Positions 7,190-13,912 of a stretch of DNA of 22,529 nt are shown here, piece after piece (within the stretch, counting starts at the first letter, position 1; each line of letters starts with the position of its first letter). The stretch comes from Chloroflexota bacterium (GTDB lineage: Bacteria > Chloroflexota > Anaerolineae > Promineifilales > Promineifilaceae): positions 1-22,529 of the forward strand of contig JAHEEY010000015.1 in NCBI GenBank assembly GCA_024640485.1. The letters are read 5' to 3'. The position numbers and the translations under genes were made by a program. A model generated the notes under the pieces. That model ran no database searches. It worked only from the letters and a program-made list of their open reading frames with translations, and was not told the origin of the DNA.

Positions 7190-8668
7190 ATGAAGAGCAA
7201 CGATCGCGTAACGACATCAAAGGCTGACAGCAGCGCCGCCGTCTCCCAAGTGTCCCCGTCCATCCTGCCGGCCAACAACCTCGAGCTTGTCGAGTCATGG
7301 GGTCGAGCTTCCCAGGGGATCAGCCACGTCTACCGGCCCACCACCGTCGATGGCCTGAAGGATCTATTCCAGTTGGCCCGAGAAACAGGATCTCATGTCG
7401 GCCTCCGCGGCGGCGGCAACAGCTACGGCGATGCCGCCATGAATGATGAACATATCCTCATCGATCTGCGTCGGATGAATCGCATCCTGGCCTGGGATCC
7501 CAAGAGCGGGGTTGTCACCATGGAACCTGGGGTAACCCTGGCGCAGCTGTGGCAATACACCCTGGAAGACGGCTGGTGGCCGCCAGTGGTCACCGGCACC
7601 ATGGCCACAACTATCGGCGGCTGTGCCGGCTTGAATGTTCACGGCAAAAATGCATGGCAAGTCGGACCCATTGGCGACCATATCACCAGCTTTGAGCTGC
7701 TGCTGGCCTCTGGAGAGCTGATCAGCTGCGATAGGGGGAACAACAGCGACTTGTTTCATGCCGCCATTGGGGGCTTCGGCGTGCTGGGCTGTTTTACATC
7801 GGTGACAATGCAGATGAAACCGGTCTATTCCGGGCTGTTGGAAGTCCAAACGGAATCGCGGGCTAACCTTGCCGAGATGTTCAGTTATTTCGAGGAAAAT
7901 CTGGAAAGTTCCGACTACATTGTCGGCTGGATCGATGCCTTTGCGTCAGGCACCTCCCTGGGCCGAGGTGATGTACACAAAGCGAACTACCTTCCCCAAG
8001 GTGCCGACCCCTACCCCAACCAAACCATGCGGCTGGACTACCAGCATTTGCCCGATACCATACTTGGCCTGGTTCCCAAGTCAATCATCTGGATGTTCAT
8101 GCGGCCTTTTATGAACAACCTGGGGACCCGGATGGTCAATACCGCCAAGTACAACGCCGGACGCCTGGGCGGGCCCAAGGTGGGCCGACAACCGCACGCC
8201 GCATTTCATTTCCTGCTCGATTATGTGCCCAACTGGAAACAGGCATACGGACGGGGCGGGCTGATTCAATACCAGCCGTTCATCCCTAAAGAAAATGCCC
8301 AGGATGCTTTTGCCGACATATTGAAACTGTGCCAGCAGCGGGGGCTGCCAAACTACCTGACAGTCTTTAAACGGCACCGGCCCGATGACTTCTTGATGAC
8401 CCATGGGATGGACGGATACTCCATGGCGATGGACTTCCGGATCACCGACAGAAATCGGAGCCGAGTTGTCAGCTTAACCCAAGAGCTGGATGAAATCGTG
8501 CTGGCAGCCAAGGGGCGCTTCTATTTCGCCAAGGACAGCACCCTGCATCGGGAAACAACCGAGTTGTATTTAGGACAGGATGCCACAGAGAAGTTCCGGG
8601 CGTTGAAGAAGCAGTATGATCCCGACAACCTGCTGCAGAGCAACCTTTGGCGGCGGCTATTCAGCTGA
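7190..8668 (+). CDS. dprE1: FAD-linked oxidase, DprE1-like (decaprenylphosphoryl-ribose 2-oxidase)
   Basis: The 492-residue protein has a VAO-type FAD-binding half (RGGGNSYGDAAMNDE at 73-87, TIGGCAGLNVHGKN at 141-154) and a C-terminal substrate domain. Remembered landmarks of mycobacterial DprE1 are recognisable in order: VESWGRA at the start, HGKN (H151, K153), GGFGVLG, NWKQAYGRGGLIQYQ at 348-362, TVFKRHRP at 391-398, and FAKDS with K448 matching DprE1 Lys418. The position equivalent to Cys387, the residue bound by benzothiazinones, appears to be Ala413 (GYSMAMDF versus GWNICVDF). The expected reaction is oxidation of the sugar C2 hydroxyl of a polyprenyl-phosphoryl pentose, followed by reduction by the upstream SDR. 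Its end overlaps the convergent gene by 12 bp. Confidence 0.75.
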   Translation: MKSNDRVTTSKADSSAAVSQVSPSILPANNLELVESWGRASQGISHVYRPTTVDGLKDLFQLARETGSHVGLRGGGNSYGDAAMNDEHILIDLRRMNRILAWDPKSGVVTMEPGVTLAQLWQYTLEDGWWPPVVTGTMATTIGGCAGLNVHGKNAWQVGPIGDHITSFELLLASGELISCDRGNNSDLFHAAIGGFGVLGCFTSVTMQMKPVYSGLLEVQTESRANLAEMFSYFEENLESSDYIVGWIDAFASGTSLGRGDVHKANYLPQGADPYPNQTMRLDYQHLPDTILGLVPKSIIWMFMRPFMNNLGTRMVNTAKYNAGRLGGPKVGRQPHAAFHFLLDYVPNWKQAYGRGGLIQYQPFIPKENAQDAFADILKLCQQRGLPNYLTVFKRHRPDDFLMTHGMDGYSMAMDFRITDRNRSRVVSLTQELDEIVLAAKGRFYFAKDSTLHRETTELYLGQDATEKFRALKKQYDPDNLLQSNLWRRLFS

Positions 8669-9046
8669 GGAAAGCCTCTTCTTGATCATTTCCTCAACAT
8701 CACTGTATCGTCTGAAGAAATTGTGCTCACCGGTCAAGGTTGCCAGCCGCAGATGAAGGGCGCGGCCGTTGTCAGCTTCATAGGCTAAGGTCAGCTTCTG
8801 CCCCACCAGCTCCCCGACCAGCGCCCAATAATCCCGGGAGAATTCATCGGTCGGCTTCAGCTCGCCATCTTTATTTTCCTGGCGGCCGGCGATGAGCCGG
8901 ACCAGCCGGATAATATACTTGTCCGCCTCGGCCACCATATCGAGCACATCTGCTTGAAACACCGCTCGAACATAATCCCCGTTGGGTAAATTCCAGGCGA
9001 ATTGCACTGAAAAAGATTCACCAATTTTGTAGTTTGCAGTAGGCAT
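8657..9046 (-). CDS. Conserved-looking hypothetical protein, 129 residues
   Basis: I do not recognise this family. The protein is soluble, has no cysteine, no signal peptide and no membrane segment. The N-terminal part (IGESFSVQFAWNLPNGDYVRAVFQA) looks like beta strands, the middle (VAEADKYIIRLVRLIAGRQE) helical, and the C-terminus is a charged helix (YSDVEEMIKKRLSSAE). Codon use resembles the neighbours and the frame is clean, so I consider it real. There is no ribosome site before the ATG; instead a promoter lies so close that the message would start at or next to the ATG (see the promoter entry). It converges with, and overlaps by 12 bp, the DprE1-like gene. Confidence 0.65.
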   Translation of the reverse strand: MPTANYKIGESFSVQFAWNLPNGDYVRAVFQADVLDMVAEADKYIIRLVRLIAGRQENKDGELKPTDEFSRDYWALVGELVGQKLTLAYEADNGRALHLRLATLTGEHNFFRRYSDVEEMIKKRLSSAE

Positions 9047-9052
9047 AGGTCG

Positions 9053-9080
9053 AGTTTATCCGGCGTAAGCAATCTGTCAA
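9053..9080 (-). promoter_or_regulatory. Promoter giving a probably leaderless mRNA
   Basis: On the minus strand a perfect TTGACA (9075-9080) is followed after 16 bp by TAAACT (9053-9058, four of six). Only six bases (CGACCT) separate the -10 from the ATG at 9046, so transcription would start at or next to the A of the ATG. Confidence 0.55.
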
Positions 9081-9137
9081 CCGGCACTCCTCAGCAAACC
9101 GGTGCCGGTCATCAGCCATATTCCAGTTGTAAGGCGC

Positions 9138-9170
9138 AAAAAAAGGCCGTTGTCCCGAAAGACAACGGCC
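9138..9170 (-). terminator. Rho-independent terminator of the ABC ATPase gene
   Basis: Read on the minus strand, GGCCGTTGTC (9170-9161) and GACAACGGCC (9154-9145) form a perfect 10-bp stem with a six-base loop, followed by seven T. It ends 23 bp after the stop codon at 9193. Confidence 0.92.
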
Positions 9171-9192
9171 CTTGCTCTACAAATCACGAGGA

Positions 9193-10299
9193 TTACCGAA
9201 TGGCCGCGTCGGTTTCCTTATCAAAAATGTGCATGGAAGCCATGTCAAATACCAGGTCAATTTCGTTGCCGGCGGAGACCATCATTCGAGGATCTACCGT
9301 GGCTACGAAAGAGTAGCGACCAGAGGTCAAGAAGAGATGGATTTCATGACCGAGCAGCTCCACCACTTCGCAAGTAGCCTTTATTGGGGCAGCGATGATA
9401 TTGGGCGGCGCGTACTCGGGGGAATGTACATGCTCTGGGCGAATACCGAAGGTGACCTCTTTGCCAACATAGGCATCAAAGGCGCCGCTCTTGGACTTTT
9501 CGGCCGGGATGTCTACACGGAAGTCGCCAGCATCGACGATCAGCTTGCCCTCTTCTTTTACCAAAGTGGCGTTGAAGAAGTTCATGCTGGGGCTGCCGAT
9601 GAAACCGGCCACAAAAGCGTTGTCCGGCTCGGAATAGAGGGCCCGCGGTGTATCTACCTGCATCAGCAGACCATCGTTCATGACGGCAATCCGGTCACCC
9701 ATGGTCATCGCTTCCACCTGGTCGTGGGTAACGTAGATGAAGGTGGTCCCCAGACGCTTGTGCAGCTTGCTGATCTCGGCACGGGCAGAGACACGAAGCT
9801 TGGCGTCCAGGTTGGACAGCGGCTCATCCATGAGGAAGACGGCGGGTTCGCGGACAATGGCCCGTCCTACGGCAACGCGCTGACGCTGGCCGCCAGACAA
9901 TGCTTTCGGCTTGCGGTTGAGCAGATCTTGAAGGCCCAGAATCTCGGCGGCTTCCTTGACTCGCCGATCCATCTCTGCCTTAGGTGTCTTGCGCAGTTTA
10001 AGGCCGAAGGCCATGTTGTCATAGACACTCATATGAGGATAGAGGGCGTAGGATTGGAAAACCATAGCGATATTGCGATCTTTGGGCGGGATGTCATTGA
10101 CAACCTGGTCCCCAATCAAAATCTCACCTTCGCTGATTTCTTCCAGGCCAGCCAACATGCGCAAGCTGGTGGTCTTGCCACAGCCAGAAGGACCAACGAA
10201 TACCAAGAATTCTTTGTCTGCGACTTCGATACTCAGATCTCTTACTGCGGTGACATCACCGAATCGTTTGAATACCTGCCGGTAGGTTACACTAGCCAT
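9193..10299 (-). CDS. ABC sugar-importer ATPase, MalK/UgpC/MsmX family, orphan
   Basis: The 368-residue protein has all parts of an active ABC ATPase: Walker A GPSGCGKTT at 36-44, Q-loop Gln82 in MVFQSYALYPHMSV, signature LSGGQRQR at 134-141, Walker B VFLMDEP at 154-160, D-loop SNLD and switch His192. The C-terminal 130 residues (FGIRPEHV onwards) form the TOBE/regulatory region typical of MalK, UgpC and MsmX, which energise CUT1-type carbohydrate or glycerol-phosphate importers. The start has AGGAG seven bases upstream. No permease or binding-protein gene is near, and the gene has its own promoter and terminator, so it is likely a shared ATPase serving several importers encoded elsewhere, as MsmX does in Bacillus (inference). 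Confidence 0.92.
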   Translation of the reverse strand: MASVTYRQVFKRFGDVTAVRDLSIEVADKEFLVFVGPSGCGKTTSLRMLAGLEEISEGEILIGDQVVNDIPPKDRNIAMVFQSYALYPHMSVYDNMAFGLKLRKTPKAEMDRRVKEAAEILGLQDLLNRKPKALSGGQRQRVAVGRAIVREPAVFLMDEPLSNLDAKLRVSARAEISKLHKRLGTTFIYVTHDQVEAMTMGDRIAVMNDGLLMQVDTPRALYSEPDNAFVAGFIGSPSMNFFNATLVKEEGKLIVDAGDFRVDIPAEKSKSGAFDAYVGKEVTFGIRPEHVHSPEYAPPNIIAAPIKATCEVVELLGHEIHLFLTSGRYSFVATVDPRMMVSAGNEIDLVFDMASMHIFDKETDAAIR

Positions 10300-10373
10300 T
10301 CATATTCTCCTTTAGCTGAAAGCTCAGTTGCCAGGGATTCAAAAACTAGCTTCTGGCGACCGAAGGTAAGCTA

Positions 10374-10402
10374 AATATAACGATTGGAATCGCCGGTGTC
10401 AA
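10374..10402 (-). promoter_or_regulatory. Strong sigma70-type promoter of the ABC ATPase gene
   Basis: On the minus strand, a perfect TTGACA (10397-10402) and TATATT (10374-10379, five of six) are separated by the optimal 17 bp. The transcript would start near 10367, giving a leader of about 70 bases before the ATG at 10299. Confidence 0.75.
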
Positions 10403-10412
10403 AAGGTTGTCT

Positions 10413-10430
10413 AATTAAGTGGTGTTAATT
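10413..10430. repeat. 6-bp dyad upstream of the ABC ATPase promoter
   Basis: AATTAA at 10413-10418 and TTAATT at 10425-10430 flank a six-base centre. The dyad lies 11 bp upstream of the -35 at 10397-10402 and three bases past the stop of the zinc-ribbon gene. It could be an operator for the sugar ATPase gene or part of a weak terminator. Confidence 0.35.
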
Positions 10431-10432
10431 CA

Positions 10433-10756
10433 CTACAGGAGGCCGTCAAGCTCAATCAATTCAAGGATGCTGTCGGGTATGCCGATAGGCAAATGGTTCA
10501 CATAGCCGTTGATCCAGTTGGCGGCAGTCTGATGGTTAACGTCGAGAACCCGGCTGATTGCCCGCAGGCTCAACCCTTCCAAATGAAGGCGCAGCGCCTG
10601 CATGCGCACCTCTTCATCGTACCCGTGTTCCTTGGGGAGCGGGGTGTAGCGACAGCCGCAGAGCCGGCAGCGAAACCGCTGGCTTCCGGCGGCGGTATAG
10701 CCATCCTTTATCTGCCGCTCGGCGGCATGACATTTTGGGCATTGAATCGCACTCAT
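10433..10756 (-). CDS. Zinc-ribbon plus helix-turn-helix protein, IS1 InsA-like, coupled to a kinase gene
   Basis: The 107-residue protein starts with a zinc ribbon (CPKC at 6-9, CRLC at 30-33, further Cys35) and continues with a helix-turn-helix (LSLRAISRVLDVNHQTAANW at 62-81). This is the arrangement of InsA, the DNA-binding first frame of IS1-type transposases. No InsB catalytic frame, frameshift site or terminal inverted repeats are visible, and the C-terminus ends with an acidic LELIELDGLL tail. Its ATG overlaps the TGA of the upstream Ser/Thr kinase gene as ATGA, so translation is probably coupled. That argues for a resident DNA-binding regulator of transposase origin rather than a live insertion sequence (inference). 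A shortened IS remnant that happened to fuse to the operon is the alternative. Confidence 0.7.
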   Translation of the reverse strand: MSAIQCPKCHAAERQIKDGYTAAGSQRFRCRLCGCRYTPLPKEHGYDEEVRMQALRLHLEGLSLRAISRVLDVNHQTAANWINGYVNHLPIGIPDSILELIELDGLL

Positions 10757-11727
10757 AAGATGGTAAGGACGATGGCGGCGATGAATAGAATCAGCGCGAA
10801 CAGGGCCAATGTCCAGTTCATCTTGAGCGCTTCAGCTAGATCTGGCTCAGCCAACTTATTCTGTCCTCGGGGCGGGCGGCGAGACTCTCCCATCAAGACC
10901 TTGCGAAACAGCTCAATACGCTCTGGTCGATTATCGGGATGCATTTCCATGGCCCACAATACCGCGTCAGACACATTTGAACTGATATGCTTATTCACGG
11001 CATTCAACGAGCGCATCATCCCTGGATTCAGAAAACGAGATTTGGCGTCTGGGGGCGAGTTGTTGGTTAGCAAGTGGTAGAAGGTCGCGCCCAGCGCGTA
11101 GATGTCGGTGCGGGAATCGGTGTGCCCACCGTCGCCGCCGTATTGCTCCAACGGCGTATACAGGAATGTGCCCCGCCCTTGAACGACGGTAATGGTGCGG
11201 GCATCATCCGGAGCCATAAGCTTCACCAGCCCGAAGTCCACCAATTTAATCCGGTTATCCGGGGTCAGCTTGATGTTAGCGGGCTTGATGTCGCGGTGCA
11301 GTACCGGCGGTGTCTGCCCGTGAAGATAAGTCAAGGCGTCGGTTATCTGCTTGGCCCACTCCAACACCAGCGATTCGCTCAAAGGGCCGTCATTTTCTTC
11401 CAGCAGCTGCTTCAAATCTTTGCCGGGAACATAATCCATTACCAGATAGTCGCGCCCATCCTGGGTAAAGAAATCTGACACCTTTGGCAGCGTGGGATGA
11501 TCCAGCTGCGCCAAAATACTGGCTTCCTGCAAAAACTGGCTCTGCGCCTGTGCCTGTAGTTCCAAAGACAAATTGTCGTCCGTCTTGACTTCTTTGACAG
11601 CACAGAGCCGGCCCGGCAGGCGCAAATCTTCGGCGCGATACACGCTGCCCATCCCCCCTTGACCAACAATGTTGGTCAGTCGGTAACGTTCGCGTAAAAT
11701 AGTATAGGTCTGGTTCGCTGATGACAT
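10753..11727 (-). CDS. Membrane-anchored Hanks-type Ser/Thr protein kinase
   Basis: The 324-residue protein has a complete eukaryotic-like kinase domain: Gly loop VGQGGMGSVY at 21-30, catalytic Lys45 (CAVKEV), Glu68 of helix C, HRDIKPAN at 144-151 with catalytic Asp146, and DFG at 164-166. The APE-equivalent is altered to TPLEQY (191-196). The RD-type catalytic loop suggests activation-loop control. A single hydrophobic helix at about 305-323 ends the protein, with no extracellular domain beyond it, so it is tail-anchored and senses no external ligand by itself. It phosphorylates Ser/Thr residues in partner proteins. The downstream zinc-ribbon/HTH gene overlaps its stop codon, and an FHA-winged-helix gene lies divergently 87 bp away; both are plausible targets. 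No clear ribosome site precedes the ATG. Confidence 0.9.
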   Translation of the reverse strand: MSSANQTYTILRERYRLTNIVGQGGMGSVYRAEDLRLPGRLCAVKEVKTDDNLSLELQAQAQSQFLQEASILAQLDHPTLPKVSDFFTQDGRDYLVMDYVPGKDLKQLLEENDGPLSESLVLEWAKQITDALTYLHGQTPPVLHRDIKPANIKLTPDNRIKLVDFGLVKLMAPDDARTITVVQGRGTFLYTPLEQYGGDGGHTDSRTDIYALGATFYHLLTNNSPPDAKSRFLNPGMMRSLNAVNKHISSNVSDAVLWAMEMHPDNRPERIELFRKVLMGESRRPPRGQNKLAEPDLAEALKMNWTLALFALILFIAAIVLTIL

Positions 11728-11814
11728 ATGGTTAGTGCAGATTCAGTAACATGTGTGACGTATCATCCTATTGTATCGCAATACGGAGCACAGTTTAAGT
11801 AAAGGGACAACACC
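11728..11814. promoter_or_regulatory. Divergent control region of kinase and FHA regulator, with a small dyad
   Basis: This 87-bp gap separates the divergent starts. TATTG (11769-11773) and CAATA (11779-11783) form a dyad around a five-base centre. On the minus strand TACAAT within it could be a -10 for the kinase gene, with a poor -35. The position fits an operator for self-regulation by the FHA-winged-helix protein; this is inference. Confidence 0.35.
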
Positions 11815-12459
11815 ATGAAAGAGAATCCAGTCTTGATCGCACGGGAAGGGCAGCTTGCCGGGCAGCGATGGACCGTTGACACGGACGAATTCTTGATCGG
11901 GCGAGGCAGCGACTGTCAGCTGGTTCTGCCGGAGCGGCAGGTGTCACGCTACCACCTGAAATTGATTTACGACAACGGCCGATACCAACTGCAGGATTTC
12001 GGCAGCAAGAACGGCACCCATCTCAACGGGTCACGGGTTCAAGGCACTGTACCGCTACAGGATGGCGATGAGATCCAGATCGCCCTTTGCGTCAAGCTGG
12101 TCTTTGTGGGATCCGACGCCACCCTTCCGCTTACTTTTGAGCCCCCAGTCAAACAAGGCAATCTGCTGATTGATATCGGCCAACGGTCGGTCGCGATTGA
12201 TGGTGAAGAGCTGATACCGCCGCTCTCATTGGCCCAATTTCGTCTTCTGCAGATGCTTTATGAGGCAAATGGCGCGGTATGCAGCCGCGATGAGATTGTC
12301 AATGTCGTGTGGCCGGAAACGGACGGGATTGGTGTTTCCGAACAAGCGATCGACGCGCTGGTGCGCCGGCTGCGCGACCGCCTGGCTGAACTTGACGAGT
12401 ACAACTACGTGGTCACCGTCCGGGGACATGGTTTCCGCCTGGACAACGAACCCCACTGA
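11815..12459 (+). CDS. FHA domain-winged helix DNA-binding regulator
   Basis: The 214-residue protein joins an N-terminal FHA domain to a C-terminal OmpR-type winged helix. The FHA phosphothreonine site is intact: IGRGSDCQLVL at 28-38 (G29, R30), SRYH at 44-47 and SKNGTHLNG at 64-72. The DNA-binding part runs from about 118 to 210 (LSLAQFRLLQMLYEANGAVC, then VVWPETDG, then the wing VTVRGHGFRL). There is no receiver domain. A kinase gene lies divergently 87 bp away, so the simplest reading is a transcription factor that binds a phosphothreonine on the kinase or its target and thereby changes DNA binding, comparable in concept to mycobacterial EmbR. AGGGA about eight bases before the ATG supports the start. 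Confidence 0.88.
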   Translation: MKENPVLIAREGQLAGQRWTVDTDEFLIGRGSDCQLVLPERQVSRYHLKLIYDNGRYQLQDFGSKNGTHLNGSRVQGTVPLQDGDEIQIALCVKLVFVGSDATLPLTFEPPVKQGNLLIDIGQRSVAIDGEELIPPLSLAQFRLLQMLYEANGAVCSRDEIVNVVWPETDGIGVSEQAIDALVRRLRDRLAELDEYNYVVTVRGHGFRLDNEPH

Positions 12460-12464
12460 CGGAT

Positions 12465-12501
12465 ATCAGCTGTGATGCCCGGTTGAGGCACCACAGCTGA
12501 T
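12465..12501. terminator. Long hairpin between convergent genes, no U-tract
   Basis: ATCAGCTGTG (12465-12474) and CACAGCTGAT (12492-12501) form a perfect 10-bp stem that continues, after one A/C mismatch, with TGCC/GGCA. It begins five bases after the FHA gene stop and ends 18 bases before the CpXC stop. Without a T-run it could still act as a two-way terminator or 3' mRNA protector. Confidence 0.5.
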
Positions 12502-12519
12502 CATCAGACTTCACTATTT

Positions 12520-13857
12520 CTACAGCCGGCTTTGAACCAGCCCCTTAATGGCCTGCAGACGTTCCACCAACTCCGCCTGCCCCTTAGCATCAATCTCTTT
12601 GATCACATTGTCCAGCATAGTGATTAGGCTGGGCGAGACCAACGGCTGATTCTCATCCAATATCTGCTGCTGCTCAGCCCCAGATTTGGCTTCCATCATT
12701 TGATTGAGCAAAATCACTTCGGGGGGATACTGGCTTTCCAACTGCTTCATGATCAAGGTGTGAACCTCATTCAACAGCTGTACCGCAGCCACATCTCCCT
12801 GCTGATCCGCTTCAGCGACCTGCGCTGACAAAAGATACATGAAGGCGTCATCGATCTTAGGCAGGTTCGCGGTGACTGCTGCTTCCTTGTCCTCAGCTGA
12901 AGTAATCGCCTTCAATGTCTCCGCGGCATCGGCCAATACCCGTTGGGACTCTTCCTGCATCTCATCATAGACCTTCAACAGCCTTGACCTCACATCCACC
13001 AGCCGTTTGGCCTGTTTCAGGTCGCCGGCGGCTTCTACATCTTCAATTTCCTGGGACAGCAGGCTGAAGAAGCTGTAATTCAAGGCGCCGCGCGCGGCAG
13101 TGACCAGGGCATCGACGATGCCGTCATCGTCCTTATTTGCCAGCAGATGCTTCAACAGCAGTTCTGGTGACAGTCCATTCGCTTTTTTGGCGTCCCGGTT
13201 TAGGGCGTGCATAGCCATCTGCTGCTTTTCCAGCTTGCGGCCCGCGGGCGTACTGGTCATCAGCTTGGCCCGCAGGTTGGTCAAGGCAACCATCTGCTTG
13301 CTCTCTTCCATTTGAGCGGCAGCATCGACATAGGATTGCAGCATGGCGAAGAACGTCTCATCGATTTCGTTGATTCGCTCCTTGATCAAGTAGTCGGCAA
13401 CATCCTTGTCGGCGGTGGCTAAAGTCTGCAGCAGCTCGACTTGCTTGCGCTGGCGCGCGATCATCTCAGGAGTGATCCCTTCCGTCTCCAACACTTTCTC
13501 CATGAAAGACTGCATGGTCAGCATCATCTGCGGCTGCAGCATATAGGCCCGGCGCTGCTCTGCCGGCAGCTCTTTCATCGATTCCTGGGTCAGCTGGCCG
13601 ATCAAATGCTGCTGGTCGACATGATTTAGATGCAGCTCCTGAGGGACATGAATCATAAACATTTCATAGGCCGGGTCATGAAAGAGCAAGGCGGTGGCCA
13701 TTTGCCCGCCCATGCCGCAGCTGGGGCAGACAGCGACGTTCAGCTGTCCATTCAACAGACGTTGTTTGAGTTCGGGGTGTCTAGCGGCGTCAATCACCTG
13801 GTGCACTTCAGCTGTAAATGGCGTCTGGCAGCTGGGGCAGCTTACCTGGGTATACAT
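12520..13857 (-). CDS. CpXC domain protein with long helical C-terminus
   Basis: The 445-residue protein begins with a CpXC domain: CPSC at residues 7-10 and CPSCG at 44-48 form a presumed zinc site, followed by the characteristic HDPAYEMFMIHVPQELHL segment at 60-77. From about residue 85 to the end it is almost entirely helical, rich in Gln, Glu, Leu and Met. It reads as a series of repeated hairpins (for instance LLNEVHTLIMKQLESQYPPE and VQSRL at the end) and probably serves as an oligomerisation or binding platform. CpXC proteins have no established activity known to me. AGGAG stands 11 bases before the ATG. It follows the histidine kinase gene by 55 bp on the same strand and is likely co-transcribed, which hints that it is an output or partner of that kinase (inference). 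Confidence 0.8.
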   Translation of the reverse strand: MYTQVSCPSCQTPFTAEVHQVIDAARHPELKQRLLNGQLNVAVCPSCGMGGQMATALLFHDPAYEMFMIHVPQELHLNHVDQQHLIGQLTQESMKELPAEQRRAYMLQPQMMLTMQSFMEKVLETEGITPEMIARQRKQVELLQTLATADKDVADYLIKERINEIDETFFAMLQSYVDAAAQMEESKQMVALTNLRAKLMTSTPAGRKLEKQQMAMHALNRDAKKANGLSPELLLKHLLANKDDDGIVDALVTAARGALNYSFFSLLSQEIEDVEAAGDLKQAKRLVDVRSRLLKVYDEMQEESQRVLADAAETLKAITSAEDKEAAVTANLPKIDDAFMYLLSAQVAEADQQGDVAAVQLLNEVHTLIMKQLESQYPPEVILLNQMMEAKSGAEQQQILDENQPLVSPSLITMLDNVIKEIDAKGQAELVERLQAIKGLVQSRL

Positions 13858-13912
13858 TTGTCAGTTATCTCCTAAAAATAATGAGCAGCGATAAGAATTG
13901 TCATTCCAGGCG

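Noticed and set aside
9172..10374. 400-codon plus-strand ORF antisense to the ABC ATPase
   Set aside because: It mirrors a highly conserved ATPase gene; the open antisense frame is a by-product of codon bias and has no recognisable domains.
10433..10756. Complete IS1-family insertion sequence
   Set aside because: No InsB frame, no terminal inverted repeats and no target duplication were found around the InsA-like gene.
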